NCBI RefSeq assembly: GCF_000020725.1
Contig: NC_011146.1
Location: forward strand, 1,549,501-1,613,500
DNA: 64,000 nucleotides
From: Citrifermentans bemidjiense Bem
GTDB taxonomy: Bacteria > Desulfobacterota > Desulfuromonadia > Geobacterales > Geobacteraceae
Direction: 5' to 3'
The notes beneath the pieces were generated by a model that was given only the letters and a program-made list of their open reading frames with translations, ran no database searches and was not told the origin of the DNA. Each line of letters opens with the position of its first letter. Position 1 is the first letter of the stretch. Shown here piece by piece: positions 1-8,018 of the stretch. The position numbers were made by a program, and so were the translations under genes.

Positions 1-1
1 G

Positions 2-799
2 GTCGTTGCCGCCGTCGAAGGTGGCGCCAAGGTGCTCGTCTGCGGGGCGGGACTCCCCTTGACCTTGCCGGGACTGACCGCGCACGCTCCCGACGTGGCG
101 CTGGTGCCTATCGTATCCTCCGTGCGCGCCGCGCAGTTGATCGCCAAAAAATGGGACAAGGCCTACAACCGACTCCCGGATGCCGTGGTAGTAGAGGATC
201 CCGACACCGCCGGCGGCCACCTGGGTGAAAAGATAGAGAACATCGGCAACGGCGATTACGACCAGTACGAGACCGTGCGCGGCGTAAAGGAGTTCTTCCG
301 TACCGAGTACAACCTCGACATCCCCATCATCGCCGCCGGCGGGATCTGGGACCGCGCCGATGTGCTGCACGCCCTTGCCGAAGGGGCGGACGGGGTGCAG
401 ATGGCGAGCCGCTTCGTGACCACCGTGGAGTGCGACGCTGAGGACGCCTTCAAGCAGGCCTATCTGGATTGCAAGAAGGAGGACATCGGTCTCATCATGA
501 GTCCGGCAGGTCTTCCGGGGCGCGCCATTCTCACCAACCAGCAGGGGATCATCGACTATGACCGGGACCGGGGTTCCTCCTGCAGCCACGGCTGTCTCAA
601 GAAGTGCTCCTACAAGGAAAGCGGCGAGCGGTTCTGCATCGTCAGGTCCCTGGACCGTGCGCAGCGCGGCGAGGTCGACAGCGGCCTGATCTTCTGCGGC
701 ACCAACGCCTACAAGGCGAACCGCATCGAGACCGTGCAGGAGATTTTCGACGAACTGTTCGCCGAAACCGGCGCCGTCTCTCACGAGGAAGCCGCGTAA
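2..799 (+). CDS. Nitronate monooxygenase-like FMN protein, 5' end cut by the window
   Basis: The reading frame is already open at the window edge, so the start lies outside; the in-frame GTG at 32 is internal. The visible part is the C-terminal half of a TIM barrel of the nitronate monooxygenase/2-nitropropane dioxygenase family (also related to FabK). It shows the VVEDPDTAGGHLG segment and the FMN-phosphate segment IIAAGGIWDRADVLHALAEG followed by GADGVQMASRF. A Cys-rich stretch near the C-terminus (SSCSHGCLKKCSY) is typical of a subgroup found in anaerobes. The true substrate cannot be read from sequence, and nitroalkane oxidation is only the family annotation. A strong terminator follows the stop codon, so this is the last gene of its transcript. 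Confidence 0.85.
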   Translation, partial: VVAAVEGGAKVLVCGAGLPLTLPGLTAHAPDVALVPIVSSVRAAQLIAKKWDKAYNRLPDAVVVEDPDTAGGHLGEKIENIGNGDYDQYETVRGVKEFFRTEYNLDIPIIAAGGIWDRADVLHALAEGADGVQMASRFVTTVECDAEDAFKQAYLDCKKEDIGLIMSPAGLPGRAILTNQQGIIDYDRDRGSSCSHGCLKKCSYKESGERFCIVRSLDRAQRGEVDSGLIFCGTNAYKANRIETVQEIFDELFAETGAVSHEEAA

Positions 800-848
800 C
801 ACGGCCAAGTAGCAGCGGCAGTCCTGCCGCGATAACCGACTGATAATC

Positions 849-890
849 AAGATCCCCCTGTCGCCATTGAGCCGCAGGGGGATCTTTTTT
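849..890 (+). terminator. Rho-independent terminator after the nitronate monooxygenase-like gene
   Basis: A 12-bp perfect stem (AAGATCCCCCTG pairing with CAGGGGGATCTT) with a 14-nt loop is followed by a T run. It separates the first gene from the regulator downstream. Confidence 0.9.
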
Positions 891-957
891 GGGGTGAAGG
901 AAAATTGGAGCTAAATAATTCATCTTTGCGCTTGATGCCGGTCCTTGCATATGCTAT

Positions 958-973
958 ATCAAGAAAACTTGAT
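958..973. promoter_or_regulatory. Putative ArsR/SahR-type operator (ATCAAG-N4-CTTGAT)
   Basis: A perfect 6-4-6 inverted repeat, ATCAAGAAAACTTGAT, lies 21 bp upstream of the preferred start codon of the ArsR-methyltransferase gene. It matches the ATCAA-N6-TTGAT pattern typical of ArsR-family operators. Likely role: autoregulation of the downstream regulator and perhaps of ahcY. No second copy was seen immediately upstream of ahcY. Binding is inferred, not shown. Confidence 0.55.
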
Positions 974-994
974 TTAATAGAACCGTCAGGGTTG

Positions 995-1918
995 ATGGAC
1001 ATGATCGATTTACTAAAAGCTCTGGCTGATCCTTGCCGCCTCCGTCTGGTGGGGGCGCTTCTGCGCGCCGAACTCACGGTGCAGGAGCTGACCCAGATCC
1101 TCGGCATGGGGCAGTCGCGCATCTCGCGGCACCTGAAGATCCTCACCGAGGCGGGGGTCCTGTCGGTCAAGCGCCAGGGAACCTGGAGCTACTACCGGGC
1201 GGGAGAGGGAAACGCCTTTTTCTGCGCCATCCGTCCCCAGTTCGAGCTGGAGTTGGAGCGGCTTCCTGAGCGAAACGACGATCTCGCGGCGGTGGCGCTG
1301 GCCCTGGAGGCAAGGCGCAGGCGCAGCCTTGAGTTTTTCGACCAGCACGCGGCGCAGTGGGATGTCCTGTCGCGCACGCTGCTGCCGGTTCCGCCCTACC
1401 TCGACCGTCTGCTGGGCCGGATTCCTGCCGTGGAAACCGTGCTTGAGATCGGCGTCGGCACCGGCGCGCTCTTGCCCGAATTATGCTTGCATGCAGCAAA
1501 GGTTATCGGCGTGGATCATTCGCCGGCCATGCTCGAAGAGGCGCGCCAGCGCATCACCAGCGGCGGAAACCAGGGAGCCGAGCTGCGGCTGGGCGAGATG
1601 ACGCATCTCCCCATAGCCGACGGCGGGGCGGGGTGTGTCATAGCAAACATGGTGCTGCACCATGCCGCCGATCCTATGACAGTACTGGGTGAGATTCAGC
1701 GGGTGCTCCAGCCCGGCGGGGCGCTGGTCATGGCTGACCTGGCACGCCATGAGCGGGAATGGGCTCGCGAGCAGTTGGCGGATCAGTGGCTGGGTTTCGA
1801 GGAAGAAGAACTGAAGGGTTGGATCGCCGCAGCCGGTTTCGGCGCGGTAGAGATAGAGCGGATAGCCGCCGGGGCCGGGCAAGAACCCGTCCTGCTGGTA
1901 AAGGCGGTAAAGGAATAA
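995..1918 (+). CDS. ArsR-family regulator fused to a SAM-dependent methyltransferase domain (SahR-like)
   Basis: Residues about 3-75 form a winged helix-turn-helix of the ArsR type (LLKALADPCRLRLVGALL, then QSRISRHLKIL as recognition helix). Residues about 120-300 form a class I methyltransferase fold with motif I VLEIGVGTGALLPEL and VIGVDHSPAMLEEA. ATG 995 is chosen because it places the ATCAAG/CTTGAT inverted repeat upstream of the gene; an in-frame TTG at 905 would add 30 residues that look unlike the family. The gene precedes ahcY. ArsR regulators of S-adenosylhomocysteine recycling (SahR) are known in Proteobacteria, so the C-terminal domain may serve as an SAH/SAM sensor rather than an enzyme. 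That role is inferred. Confidence 0.8.
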   Translation: MDMIDLLKALADPCRLRLVGALLRAELTVQELTQILGMGQSRISRHLKILTEAGVLSVKRQGTWSYYRAGEGNAFFCAIRPQFELELERLPERNDDLAAVALALEARRRRSLEFFDQHAAQWDVLSRTLLPVPPYLDRLLGRIPAVETVLEIGVGTGALLPELCLHAAKVIGVDHSPAMLEEARQRITSGGNQGAELRLGEMTHLPIADGGAGCVIANMVLHHAADPMTVLGEIQRVLQPGGALVMADLARHEREWAREQLADQWLGFEEEELKGWIAAAGFGAVEIERIAAGAGQEPVLLVKAVKE

Positions 1919-1966
1919 AAGGGGACAGGCTACTTTTTCAAACGAAAAAGTAGCCTGTCCCCCTTA
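1917..1966. repeat. GGGGACAGGCTAC palindrome, copy 1
   Basis: A 19-bp perfect inverted repeat (arms 1921-1939 and 1944-1962, loop AAAC) sits directly after the regulator stop codon. The arm GGGGACAGGCTACTTTTTC recurs nearly identically at 19655-19702 and 19835-19885. The long stem with flanking A/T runs should act as a bidirectional terminator, here between the SahR-like gene and ahcY. It looks like a dispersed genomic palindrome family, not a gene-specific terminator. Confidence 0.85.
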
Positions 1967-2010
1967 AATGACGAATTGTTGCAGATAACCCACCAAAAGG
2001 AGAAGCATCG

Positions 2011-3408
2011 ATGAAAGAAAACGATTACATCGTAAAGGACATGTCGCTGGCGGCCTGGGGCCGCAAAGAGATGATCATCGCCGAGACCGAAATGCCGGGC
2101 CTCATGGCGATCCGCGAGGAGTACGCCGCGAGCCAGCCGCTCAAAGGGGCGCGCATCGCAGGCTCGCTGCACATGACCATACAGACCGCAATGCTGATCG
2201 AGACCCTCACCGCTCTGGGCGCCGAGGTCCGCTGGGCTTCCTGCAACATCTTCTCTACCCAGGATCACGCGGCTGCGGCCATCGCGGCTGCAGGGATCCC
2301 GGTCTTCGCGCACAAGGGCGAGACGCTGGCGGAGTACTGGGATTACACCCACAAGATCTTTGAGTGGCACGACGGCGGCGCCCCCAACATGATCCTCGAC
2401 GACGGCGGCGACGCCACCTTGCTGCTGCACCTGGGAAGCGACGCGGAGAAGAACCCCTCCGTCATCGCCAACCCCACCTGCGAGGAGGAGCAGTTCCTCT
2501 TCGCCGCCATCAAGAAGCGCCTGGAGACAAACCCCGGCTGGTACTCGAAGACCGCGGCCAGCATCAAGGGCGTCACCGAGGAAACCACCACCGGCGTGCA
2601 CCGCCTGTACCAGATGCACGAGAAAGGGACGCTCAAGTTCCCGGCCATCAACGTCAACGACTCGGTGACCAAGTCCAAGTTCGACAACATCTACGGCTGC
2701 CGCGAGTCCCTCATGGACGGGATCAAGCGCGCCACCGACGTCATGGTGGCGGGCAAGGTCGCGGTCATCTGCGGCTACGGCGACGTGGGCAAGGGTTGCT
2801 CCCAGGCGATGCGCGGGCTGCAGGCCCAGGTTTGGGTGACCGAGGTCGACCCGATCTGCGCGCTCCAGGCGGCGATGGAAGGCTACAAGGTCGTGACCAT
2901 GGAATGGGCCGCCGACAAGGCGGACATCTTCGTGACCACCACCGGCAACATCGACGTCATCACCCATGACCACATGAAGGCGATGAAGCACAACGCCATC
3001 GTCTGCAACATCGGCCACTTCGACAACGAAATCGAGGTCGCGAAACTGAAGCAGTACCAGTGGGAGAACATCAAGCCGCAGGTGGATCACATCATCTTCC
3101 CGGACGGCAAGCGCATCATCCTCCTGGCGGAAGGGCGTCTGGTCAACCTCGGTTGCGCCACCGGCCACCCCTCCTACGTCATGTCCTCCTCCTTCGCCAA
3201 CCAGACCCTGGCGCAGATGGAGATCTTCTGCAACCCCGGCAAGTACCCGGTCGGCGTCTACACCCTTCCGAAGGAACTGGACGAGAAGGTGGCGCGCCTG
3301 CAGCTGAAGACACTGGGCGCCATGCTCACCGAGCTCACCGACGCTCAGGCTGACTACATCGGCGTGAAGAAGGACGGGCCGTACAAGTCGGAGCACTACC
3401 GCTACTAA
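2011..3408 (+). CDS. ahcY: Adenosylhomocysteinase (S-adenosyl-L-homocysteine hydrolase)
   Basis: Cytosolic NAD-dependent enzyme that splits S-adenosylhomocysteine into adenosine and homocysteine, clearing the product inhibitor of methyltransferases. The 465-residue protein is full length and shows the substrate-domain segments [15 protein letters not shown] and [14 protein letters not shown], the NAD-binding loop [15 protein letters not shown], and the C-terminus [10 protein letters not shown] typical of the family. The start ATG has an AAGGAG box 7 nt upstream. The upstream gene is a SahR-like regulator, which fits control by SAH. An IS481-type element is inserted about 30 bp after the stop codon, inside the palindrome that probably served as the original terminator. 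Confidence 0.97.
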   Translation: MKENDYIVKDMSLAAWGRKEMIIAETEMPGLMAIREEYAASQPLKGARIAGSLHMTIQTAMLIETLTALGAEVRWASCNIFSTQDHAAAAIAAAGIPVFAHKGETLAEYWDYTHKIFEWHDGGAPNMILDDGGDATLLLHLGSDAEKNPSVIANPTCEEEQFLFAAIKKRLETNPGWYSKTAASIKGVTEETTTGVHRLYQMHEKGTLKFPAINVNDSVTKSKFDNIYGCRESLMDGIKRATDVMVAGKVAVICGYGDVGKGCSQAMRGLQAQVWVTEVDPICALQAAMEGYKVVTMEWAADKADIFVTTTGNIDVITHDHMKAMKHNAIVCNIGHFDNEIEVAKLKQYQWENIKPQVDHIIFPDGKRIILLAEGRLVNLGCATGHPSYVMSSSFANQTLAQMEIFCNPGKYPVGVYTLPKELDEKVARLQLKTLGAMLTELTDAQADYIGVKKDGPYKSEHYRY

Positions 3409-3438
3409 AACGCGGATAGACTCCCCCTCCCTTGACGG

Positions 3439-4707
3439 TGTATAGACTGGGGACATGGTTTACAAATGTTCGGGGACATAGTTAACACTTTTGCCAAGAA
3501 TGACCTTTCCTCGGAGGAGGGAGACCATGCCTTGGCGACCGGTGGATACTATGACCCTGAGATTCGAGTTCGTTCATTTGGCGTTGCAGGAAGGCAGCAA
3601 CATAGCCTTCCTTTGCAAACGCTTTAACATCAGCCGTCCGACCGGCTACAAATGGATTAGCAGGTTCCTTGAAACCGGCGTCGAAGGCCTAATTGACTTA
3701 TCTCGCAAGCCACTGACCTGTCCACATAAGACGGTCACTGCGACCGAAGATGCTATTCTCAAGCTTCGCGAAGAACATCAGGCTTGGGGAGCACGTAAGC
3801 TACGTAAGCGTCTTGAAAAACTTGGGCATCAGGGGGTGCCTGTACCTTCGACCATAACAGCAATCTTGCGCCGCAACGGCTGCATTGATCCAGCTGAGTC
3901 AGATAAACATACTGCTTTCCAACGGTTCGAGCACCCATACCCAAACGACCTATGGCAGATGGATTTCAAGGGCAGTATTCCGATGAAGCATCATGGTCGC
4001 TGTCATCCGTTGACTGTTCTGGATGACCATTCCCGGTTTAGTGTGGTGCTTGTAGCCTGTGCCAATGAGCGAACAGAAACGGTTAAAGCTGCTTTGATTG
4101 AGGCATTCAGGCAATATGGATTGCCATATCGAATGACCATGGACAATGGCAGCCCATGGGGTAACGATCAATACAACGACCTTACGCCATTAACGGTCTG
4201 GCTTATCAGAAACGAGATACGGGTCAGCCACTCTCGCCCCTATCATCCTCAAACACAGGGTAAGGACGAGCGGTTTCACAGAACTCTGGTTGCAGAAGCA
4301 ATCGCTGGAAGAGTCTTCGAAGACCTAGCTGACTGCCAGCTTAGATTCGACACCTTCAGGCATTGCTACAACTTGGAGCGCCCACACGAATCACTAGGTA
4401 TGGAAACTCCGATGACGCGTTATAAGCCTAGCCGGCGGACTTACTCAGAAATACTGCCCGAGATTCAGTACGCCCCAGACGACGAGATCCGAAAGGTCCA
4501 GGCCGAGGGTAAGGTGTCATTCAAAGGCCGATGTGTGCGCCTCGCGAAGGCGCTCAGGGGGCAGCCGGTGGCATTTCGGCCAACCATACGCGATGGCGAA
4601 TATGGCGTTTATTTCTGCAGCCAGAAAATCGCAGAAGTCGATCTCAAAGAACAAAAAGTGTAAACCATGTCCCCGAACAACTGTAAACCTTGACCCCGGT
4701 CCATACA
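3439..4707 (+). mobile_element. IS481-family insertion sequence, apparently intact, with 5-bp target duplication
   Basis: The element begins TGTATAGACTGGGG and ends CCCCGGTCCATACA. The terminal inverted repeats are 54 nt long (3439-3492 and 4654-4707) with about 46 matching positions; each holds two direct copies of a GGGGACATGGTTTACA-like box, probably transposase binding sites. The target GACGG is duplicated on both sides (3434-3438 and 4708-4712). One full-length DDE transposase gene fills the interior and its stop codon lies inside the right repeat. Intact ends, an intact gene and a perfect target duplication indicate a recent insertion. Confidence 0.92.
3527..4663 (+). CDS. IS481-family DDE transposase
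   Basis: A 378-residue transposase. Residues about 10-60 are a helix-turn-helix (FNISRPTGYKWISRF) and residues about 135-300 an rve/integrase catalytic core. The probable DDE triad is D146 (WQMDFKG), D206 (TMDNGSPWG) and E248 (GKDERFHRTL), with the LTVLDDHSRF signature between them. ATG 3527 is chosen because GGAGGAGGGAGACC precedes it; an in-frame start at 3491 lies inside the left inverted repeat. The GC content is visibly lower than in neighbouring genes, which fits recent acquisition. It is predicted to move the surrounding IS; nothing indicates inactivation. Confidence 0.95.
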   Translation: MPWRPVDTMTLRFEFVHLALQEGSNIAFLCKRFNISRPTGYKWISRFLETGVEGLIDLSRKPLTCPHKTVTATEDAILKLREEHQAWGARKLRKRLEKLGHQGVPVPSTITAILRRNGCIDPAESDKHTAFQRFEHPYPNDLWQMDFKGSIPMKHHGRCHPLTVLDDHSRFSVVLVACANERTETVKAALIEAFRQYGLPYRMTMDNGSPWGNDQYNDLTPLTVWLIRNEIRVSHSRPYHPQTQGKDERFHRTLVAEAIAGRVFEDLADCQLRFDTFRHCYNLERPHESLGMETPMTRYKPSRRTYSEILPEIQYAPDDEIRKVQAEGKVSFKGRCVRLAKALRGQPVAFRPTIRDGEYGVYFCSQKIAEVDLKEQKV

Positions 4708-4855
4708 GACGGGAGGGGGCAGGGGGGTGGGTGAAGTCGCCAATGTCGCAGGTGGTGGCATCCTCCCCCACCCCTAGCCCCTCCCGCAAGGGGAGGGGGA
4801 CCTCATTCCCTGTTTCCCAAGCTTCAGCTTTAAGCTAAACATCACACGCAAAAGG

Positions 4856-4890
4856 AAAGGGCGCCTGGTTTTCAACCGGCGCCCTTTCTC
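4856..4890. terminator. Hairpin with T run between the repeat and the 29-codon gene
   Basis: A 10-bp stem (AAAGGGCGCC with GGCGCCCTTT) and a 12-nt loop. An A-rich left flank and T-rich right flank allow termination in both directions. It probably serves the small minus-strand gene upstream of it. Confidence 0.8.
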
Positions 4891-4951
4891 AGTTTTCCTG
4901 CTCTTTCTTCTCTTTTTTCCCCCGGTCCCCGGGGGCGCACGATGGCGACAT

Positions 4952-5041
4952 TCAAGTCTGGACCCCAAGCTTGGGGAGGATGTAGCGCTGCAGCACTACC
5001 CAGAAAACAAAGAAGCCGACCAGCATCAATAGTTCGTTCAT
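4952..5041 (-). CDS. 29-residue putative membrane peptide
   Basis: Reads MNELLMLVGFFVFWVVLQRY followed by ILPKLGVQT. Nearly the whole peptide is one hydrophobic helix, with a short polar C-terminus. An AGGAGG box lies upstream of the ATG (spacing about 11 nt), and a hairpin terminator follows about 60 bp after the stop. It is too short for ordinary gene callers. The strong ribosome site, the single membrane helix with a clean start and the terminator support a real gene. No function is recognised; small membrane peptides often bind or stabilise larger membrane complexes, but nothing here names a partner. It is followed on the same strand by no other gene before the insertion sequence. Confidence 0.55.
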   Translation of the reverse strand: MNELLMLVGFFVFWVVLQRYILPKLGVQT

Positions 5042-5127
5042 GTTCGGGTTCACCTCCTGAGATGCGAGCACTATAACTCATATTCAGGAAAAGGTATATA
5101 GCAAAAAGAGAATGGATTCCCCCGGCT

Positions 5128-5604
5128 CTACGACTCGCCGCGACGGTAGGTCCCGCTCTTGCCCCCTTCCTTGAACATCAGCACCACTTCCGCTATCGCT
5201 ATCGACTTGTCGCTCCCCTTGCACATGTCGTACACGGTGAGCGCCGCGACCGAGGCGGCTGTCATCGCCTCCATCTCGACGCCGGTCCGCTCGAAGGCCC
5301 GAACCGTCGCCTCTATCCTCAACTCGCCTGTGGCCGGGTCGTGCCGGAACTCTATGGCGGCGTGGTGGATCGCCAGCGGGTGGGAGAGGGGGATCAGGTC
5401 GGGGGTCTTCTTGGCCGCGGCGATGCCGGCCAGGCGGGCGACGCCCAAAACGTCCCCCTTGGCGACCGAGCCTTCCAGGATGGCGGCCAGGGTTGCCGGT
5501 TTCAGCAGCACCCGGGCCTGTGCGGTCGCGGTCCTGAGCGTGCAGGTTTTGCCGCTCACGTCGACCATGATGGCCTGTCCCTGCTCGTCGAAGTGGTTGA
5601 ACAT
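5128..5604 (-). CDS. moaC: Cyclic pyranopterin monophosphate synthase
   Basis: Second step of molybdopterin synthesis: converts the MoaA product (3',8-cyclo-GTP) to cyclic pyranopterin monophosphate. The protein is 158 residues, normal for MoaC. Family segments are MVDVSGK near the N-terminus, PDLIPLSHPLAI in the middle, RTGVEMEAMTAASVAALTVYDM and the Lys-containing MCKGSDKS near the active site. ATG 5604 has AGGAG 6 nt upstream; an upstream in-frame start at 5739 would run far into moeA and is rejected. It lies 23 bp after moeA on the same strand, so the two are probably co-transcribed. Confidence 0.96.
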   Translation of the reverse strand: MFNHFDEQGQAIMVDVSGKTCTLRTATAQARVLLKPATLAAILEGSVAKGDVLGVARLAGIAAAKKTPDLIPLSHPLAIHHAAIEFRHDPATGELRIEATVRAFERTGVEMEAMTAASVAALTVYDMCKGSDKSIAIAEVVLMFKEGGKSGTYRRGES

Positions 5605-5627
5605 GGTTTCTCCTGTTTCGCCTGCGG

Positions 5628-6851
5628 CTACGAGGTGGTTTCCGGCACCAGCTCCACGTCCCTCAAGAGGACCAGATCGACCTCGCTTCCTGCCGGGACG
5701 AAGGTGGCCTCGGAGGGGAGGGCGGCGAGCCCGTCGCACCTGGTCATGGTGCTCAGTATTGCGGTGTGCTGGTCTCCGGCGCAGTAGGCGACGTAGCGGC
5801 CATGCCTCTTCTTGACGGTGACCCGGATGAAGTGGGTCTTTCCTTCCTTCTTGTGGGCATCCTCCGCCAGTATCCCCTTCATGAACGGGCGCACCACCTT
5901 CCGGTAGCCCATCATCTTCAAGAGCGCGGGTTTGACCAGCAGTTCGAAGGTGATCATGGTGGACACGGGGTTGCCGGGAAGCGAGAAGACGGGCCTTCCA
6001 TCCTGGAGGGCGAATGCGGTCGGGCCGCCGGGCTTCATGGCGACCTTCCAGAACTGCTCCTGCGCCCCGAGCTCTGCCAGAACTTCCCGGACCAGGTCGC
6101 GGTCTCCAGCCGATACTCCGGCCGAGGTGATCAGGGCGTCGAACCGGAACCCCTGCTGTATCTTCTCCCGGTGGCTCTCGATGTCGTCCCTGGCGATCCC
6201 CAGCAGCACCGGCTCGGCTCCCGCCTCGCGCACGGCGGCGGCAAGCGAGAGGGCGTTGGAGTTTATCACCCGCCCGGGGGACGGGGCTTCGCCCAATTCA
6301 ATCAGCTCGTCGCCTGTGGAAAGTATCGCCACGCGGACCTTTCTGTGGACCGGGACCAGCGCCTGCCCCATGGCCGCCAGCATGCCGATTTCGGCGGGGC
6401 GTACCGTGGTGCCGGCCTCCAGGATCGGCGCTCCCGCCGCGACGTCGGAACCTTGATGCCGGATGTGTTGCCGCGGCTGCACTTTCTGCCGGATCACCAC
6501 ACGGTCGCCCATCTCCTCGGTTTCTTCAATGGGGACCACCGCGTTGCATCCTGGGGGAATAGGGGCGCCGGTCATGATGCGTACCGCGCACCCTGTCTCT
6601 AGTGCGGCCGGCCCGTCACCGCCGGCCGGCAGGAACCCTGTGACGCTAAGCTCCGCCGGAACCTTGCTGCAATTAGCGGCGCGAACGGCGAAGCCGTCCA
6701 TGGCGGAATTGTCGAACTGAGGCAGGTCCCAGGGGGCGACGACGTCCCGTTTCACCACCCGGCCCACGGCCTCCAGGAGGGGAACCATCTCTTCTCCCAG
6801 GGGGTGCACGTTGGCCAGGATGATATCGCGTGCTTCTTCAAAGCTTGGCAT
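5628..6851 (-). CDS. moeA: Molybdopterin molybdenumtransferase
   Basis: Inserts molybdate (or tungstate in tungsten users) into adenylated molybdopterin. The 407-residue length is normal. Visible segments are QFDNSAMDGFAV in the N-terminal domain, the MoCF-like domain with ILSTGDELIELG and SAGVSAGDRDLV, FSLPGNPVSTMITFELLV, and a C-terminal beta domain with HFIRVTV. It sits upstream of moaC. Given the nearby aldehyde ferredoxin oxidoreductase, the metal could be tungsten; organisms of this type often carry several MoeA paralogues for the two metals. That choice is inference. Confidence 0.95.
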   Translation of the reverse strand: MPSFEEARDIILANVHPLGEEMVPLLEAVGRVVKRDVVAPWDLPQFDNSAMDGFAVRAANCSKVPAELSVTGFLPAGGDGPAALETGCAVRIMTGAPIPPGCNAVVPIEETEEMGDRVVIRQKVQPRQHIRHQGSDVAAGAPILEAGTTVRPAEIGMLAAMGQALVPVHRKVRVAILSTGDELIELGEAPSPGRVINSNALSLAAAVREAGAEPVLLGIARDDIESHREKIQQGFRFDALITSAGVSAGDRDLVREVLAELGAQEQFWKVAMKPGGPTAFALQDGRPVFSLPGNPVSTMITFELLVKPALLKMMGYRKVVRPFMKGILAEDAHKKEGKTHFIRVTVKKRHGRYVAYCAGDQHTAILSTMTRCDGLAALPSEATFVPAGSEVDLVLLRDVELVPETTS

Positions 6852-6960
6852 TTGATACCTCGCGTTTCTCTCAGGCGGAGTTCGCGCCTATTTCCAGCTC
6901 TCCCTCTCCCTCAAGGCTCCTCCGGGAAATCACGGGAAATCACGGGAACGTCGCTCTTGG

Positions 6961-7117
6961 TCCCCCCTCACCTTGCGGGAGGGGGTTAGGGGGTGGGGTA
7001 AGGTGCCATCGTTTCCATACTTTGCGACTTCACCCACCCCCCGTCCCCCTCCCGTCTAGGGAGGGGGGGCTGTTATCCCCGCAAATCCCGGAAGAGCCTC
7101 CCGCAAGGGGAGGGGGG
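6961..7117. repeat. Interspersed GC-hairpin repeats between moeA and the ThiF-like gene
   Basis: The 310-bp gap between the two genes holds no gene. Positions 6961-7070 are a reverse-complement copy of the two-hairpin element found at 3421-4801. They share GACGGGAGGGGG, GGTGGGTGAAGTCGC, GGTGGCA-like and CCCTCCCGCAAGG blocks. A solitary half copy of the CCTCCCGCAAGGGGAGGGGG hairpin lies at about 7099-7117. A short tandem of GGGAAATCAC (two and a half copies) occurs at about 6926-6950. The hairpins may attenuate or terminate transcription between the ThiF-like gene and moeA. Confidence 0.7.
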
Positions 7118-7162
7118 ACTTTGACCGGTTGCCCCCGGCCAGGTTATGCAGCCCGCGCCGCA

Positions 7163-8017
7163 TTATGCCGCGACGACCAGTTCGACCGGGGGCACCTTCG
7201 GGTAGGAGATCTCGTGAACCTCCATCTCCAGCAGGTCGATGCTCAACTTGCGGTCGCGCAAAAGCTCCCCTTTGCCGAGGAGGATCTTGCAGGCCTCGGC
7301 CACCTCCAGGCTCGCCACCACGGCCGGGGTGAAGGCGGGGTTTCCCAATTGCTGCTCGATACCTTTTCCCGCTACCCAGTGGCGGTAGATGCTCTGCACC
7401 GTGGTGTCGCCGGGAAGCTGGGTCGCCACGTGGCCGTACCAGCCGCCGATGGCGCCGTGGACCATCGGTATCCCTGCCACGGTGCAAAATTCTGCCAGTT
7501 CCAACCGGTAGGGGATGCTGTCGAGGGCATCGACCGCTACCATGGCGCCGGCCAGTTGCTCGGAGCCGTTGGCGAGGCAGAAGTAGTCCTTGATGGGGGT
7601 AACCGTGACGGCGGGGTTGATCTCGGCCACACGGTCGACGGCGGCCTCAACCTTGGCCTTGCCGAGCGTCGCCGGGGTGGAAAGGATCTGGCGGTTCAGG
7701 TTGTGCTCCTCGAAGATATCGGGGTCAATGGCCACGATATGGCCGACGCCGATGCGGGCCAGCTCTTCGATGACGTACCCTCCGAGCCCCCCGCAGCCGA
7801 TCACCGCCACGCGGCTACGGAAAAGCTTCAGCTGCTCCTCGATCGAGATCATGTTCCGGTTGCGCTGGTAGCGTGCCGGGAAGATCCCGTTTTCCAGGGC
7901 CAGCGCCTCGACCTCGTGGTACCTCAGGCCGAACCGGGCCACGGCCTGGCTCTGCGCGCTCCAGGAGAGCATCCCCGCTTGGGTGGATTCCTTGAGAAAG
8001 GTGACAGCTTTGAGCAT
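7163..8017 (-). CDS. ThiF/MoeB-family sulfur-carrier activating enzyme
   Basis: E1-like adenylyltransferase expected to activate the C-terminal glycine of the MoaD/ThiS-like carrier encoded just upstream. The nucleotide-binding loop VIGCGGLGGYVIEEL lies at residues 73-87, followed by VAIDPDIFEEHNLNRQIL with the conserved Asp and Asn-x-x-Arg-Gln. About 60 residues precede the Rossmann domain. The two CxxC zinc pairs of MoeB are not seen, nor is a rhodanese domain, so it belongs to the shorter HesA/ThiF-like group. The ATG lies 1 bp after the carrier stop codon, and its GGAGGAGG box is inside the carrier's last codons, so translation is probably coupled. Its place between the AOR and moeA-moaC suggests pterin-cofactor synthesis for AOR. 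Confidence 0.9.
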   Translation of the reverse strand: MLKAVTFLKESTQAGMLSWSAQSQAVARFGLRYHEVEALALENGIFPARYQRNRNMISIEEQLKLFRSRVAVIGCGGLGGYVIEELARIGVGHIVAIDPDIFEEHNLNRQILSTPATLGKAKVEAAVDRVAEINPAVTVTPIKDYFCLANGSEQLAGAMVAVDALDSIPYRLELAEFCTVAGIPMVHGAIGGWYGHVATQLPGDTTVQSIYRHWVAGKGIEQQLGNPAFTPAVVASLEVAEACKILLGKGELLRDRKLSIDLLEMEVHEISYPKVPPVELVVAA

Positions 8018-8018
8018 G

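Larger units (their letters stand above)
3421..4801. repeat. Interspersed two-hairpin repeat, copy split by the insertion sequence
   Basis: Positions 3421-3438 and 4708-4801 together form one repeat element interrupted by the IS. Removing the IS and one target copy restores the hairpin CCCCCTCCC-TTGAC-GGGAGGGGG. This is followed by GGTGGGTGAAGTCGC, a short variable part, and a second hairpin CCCCTCCCGCAAGGGGAGGGG (about 4777-4799). A second copy lies in opposite orientation at 6961-7070. The left hairpin probably terminated ahcY before the insertion. Confidence 0.75.

Noticed and set aside
905-994. N-terminal extension of the SahR-like protein from TTG 905
   Set aside because: It would place the ATCAAG/CTTGAT operator inside the coding sequence and adds residues not seen at the start of ArsR domains.
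1930-3456. 508-codon minus-strand frame opposite ahcY
   Set aside because: It is the shadow of ahcY in a GC-rich genome; the protein is low-complexity Val/Gly/Asp-rich with no domain, and ahcY on the other strand is certain.
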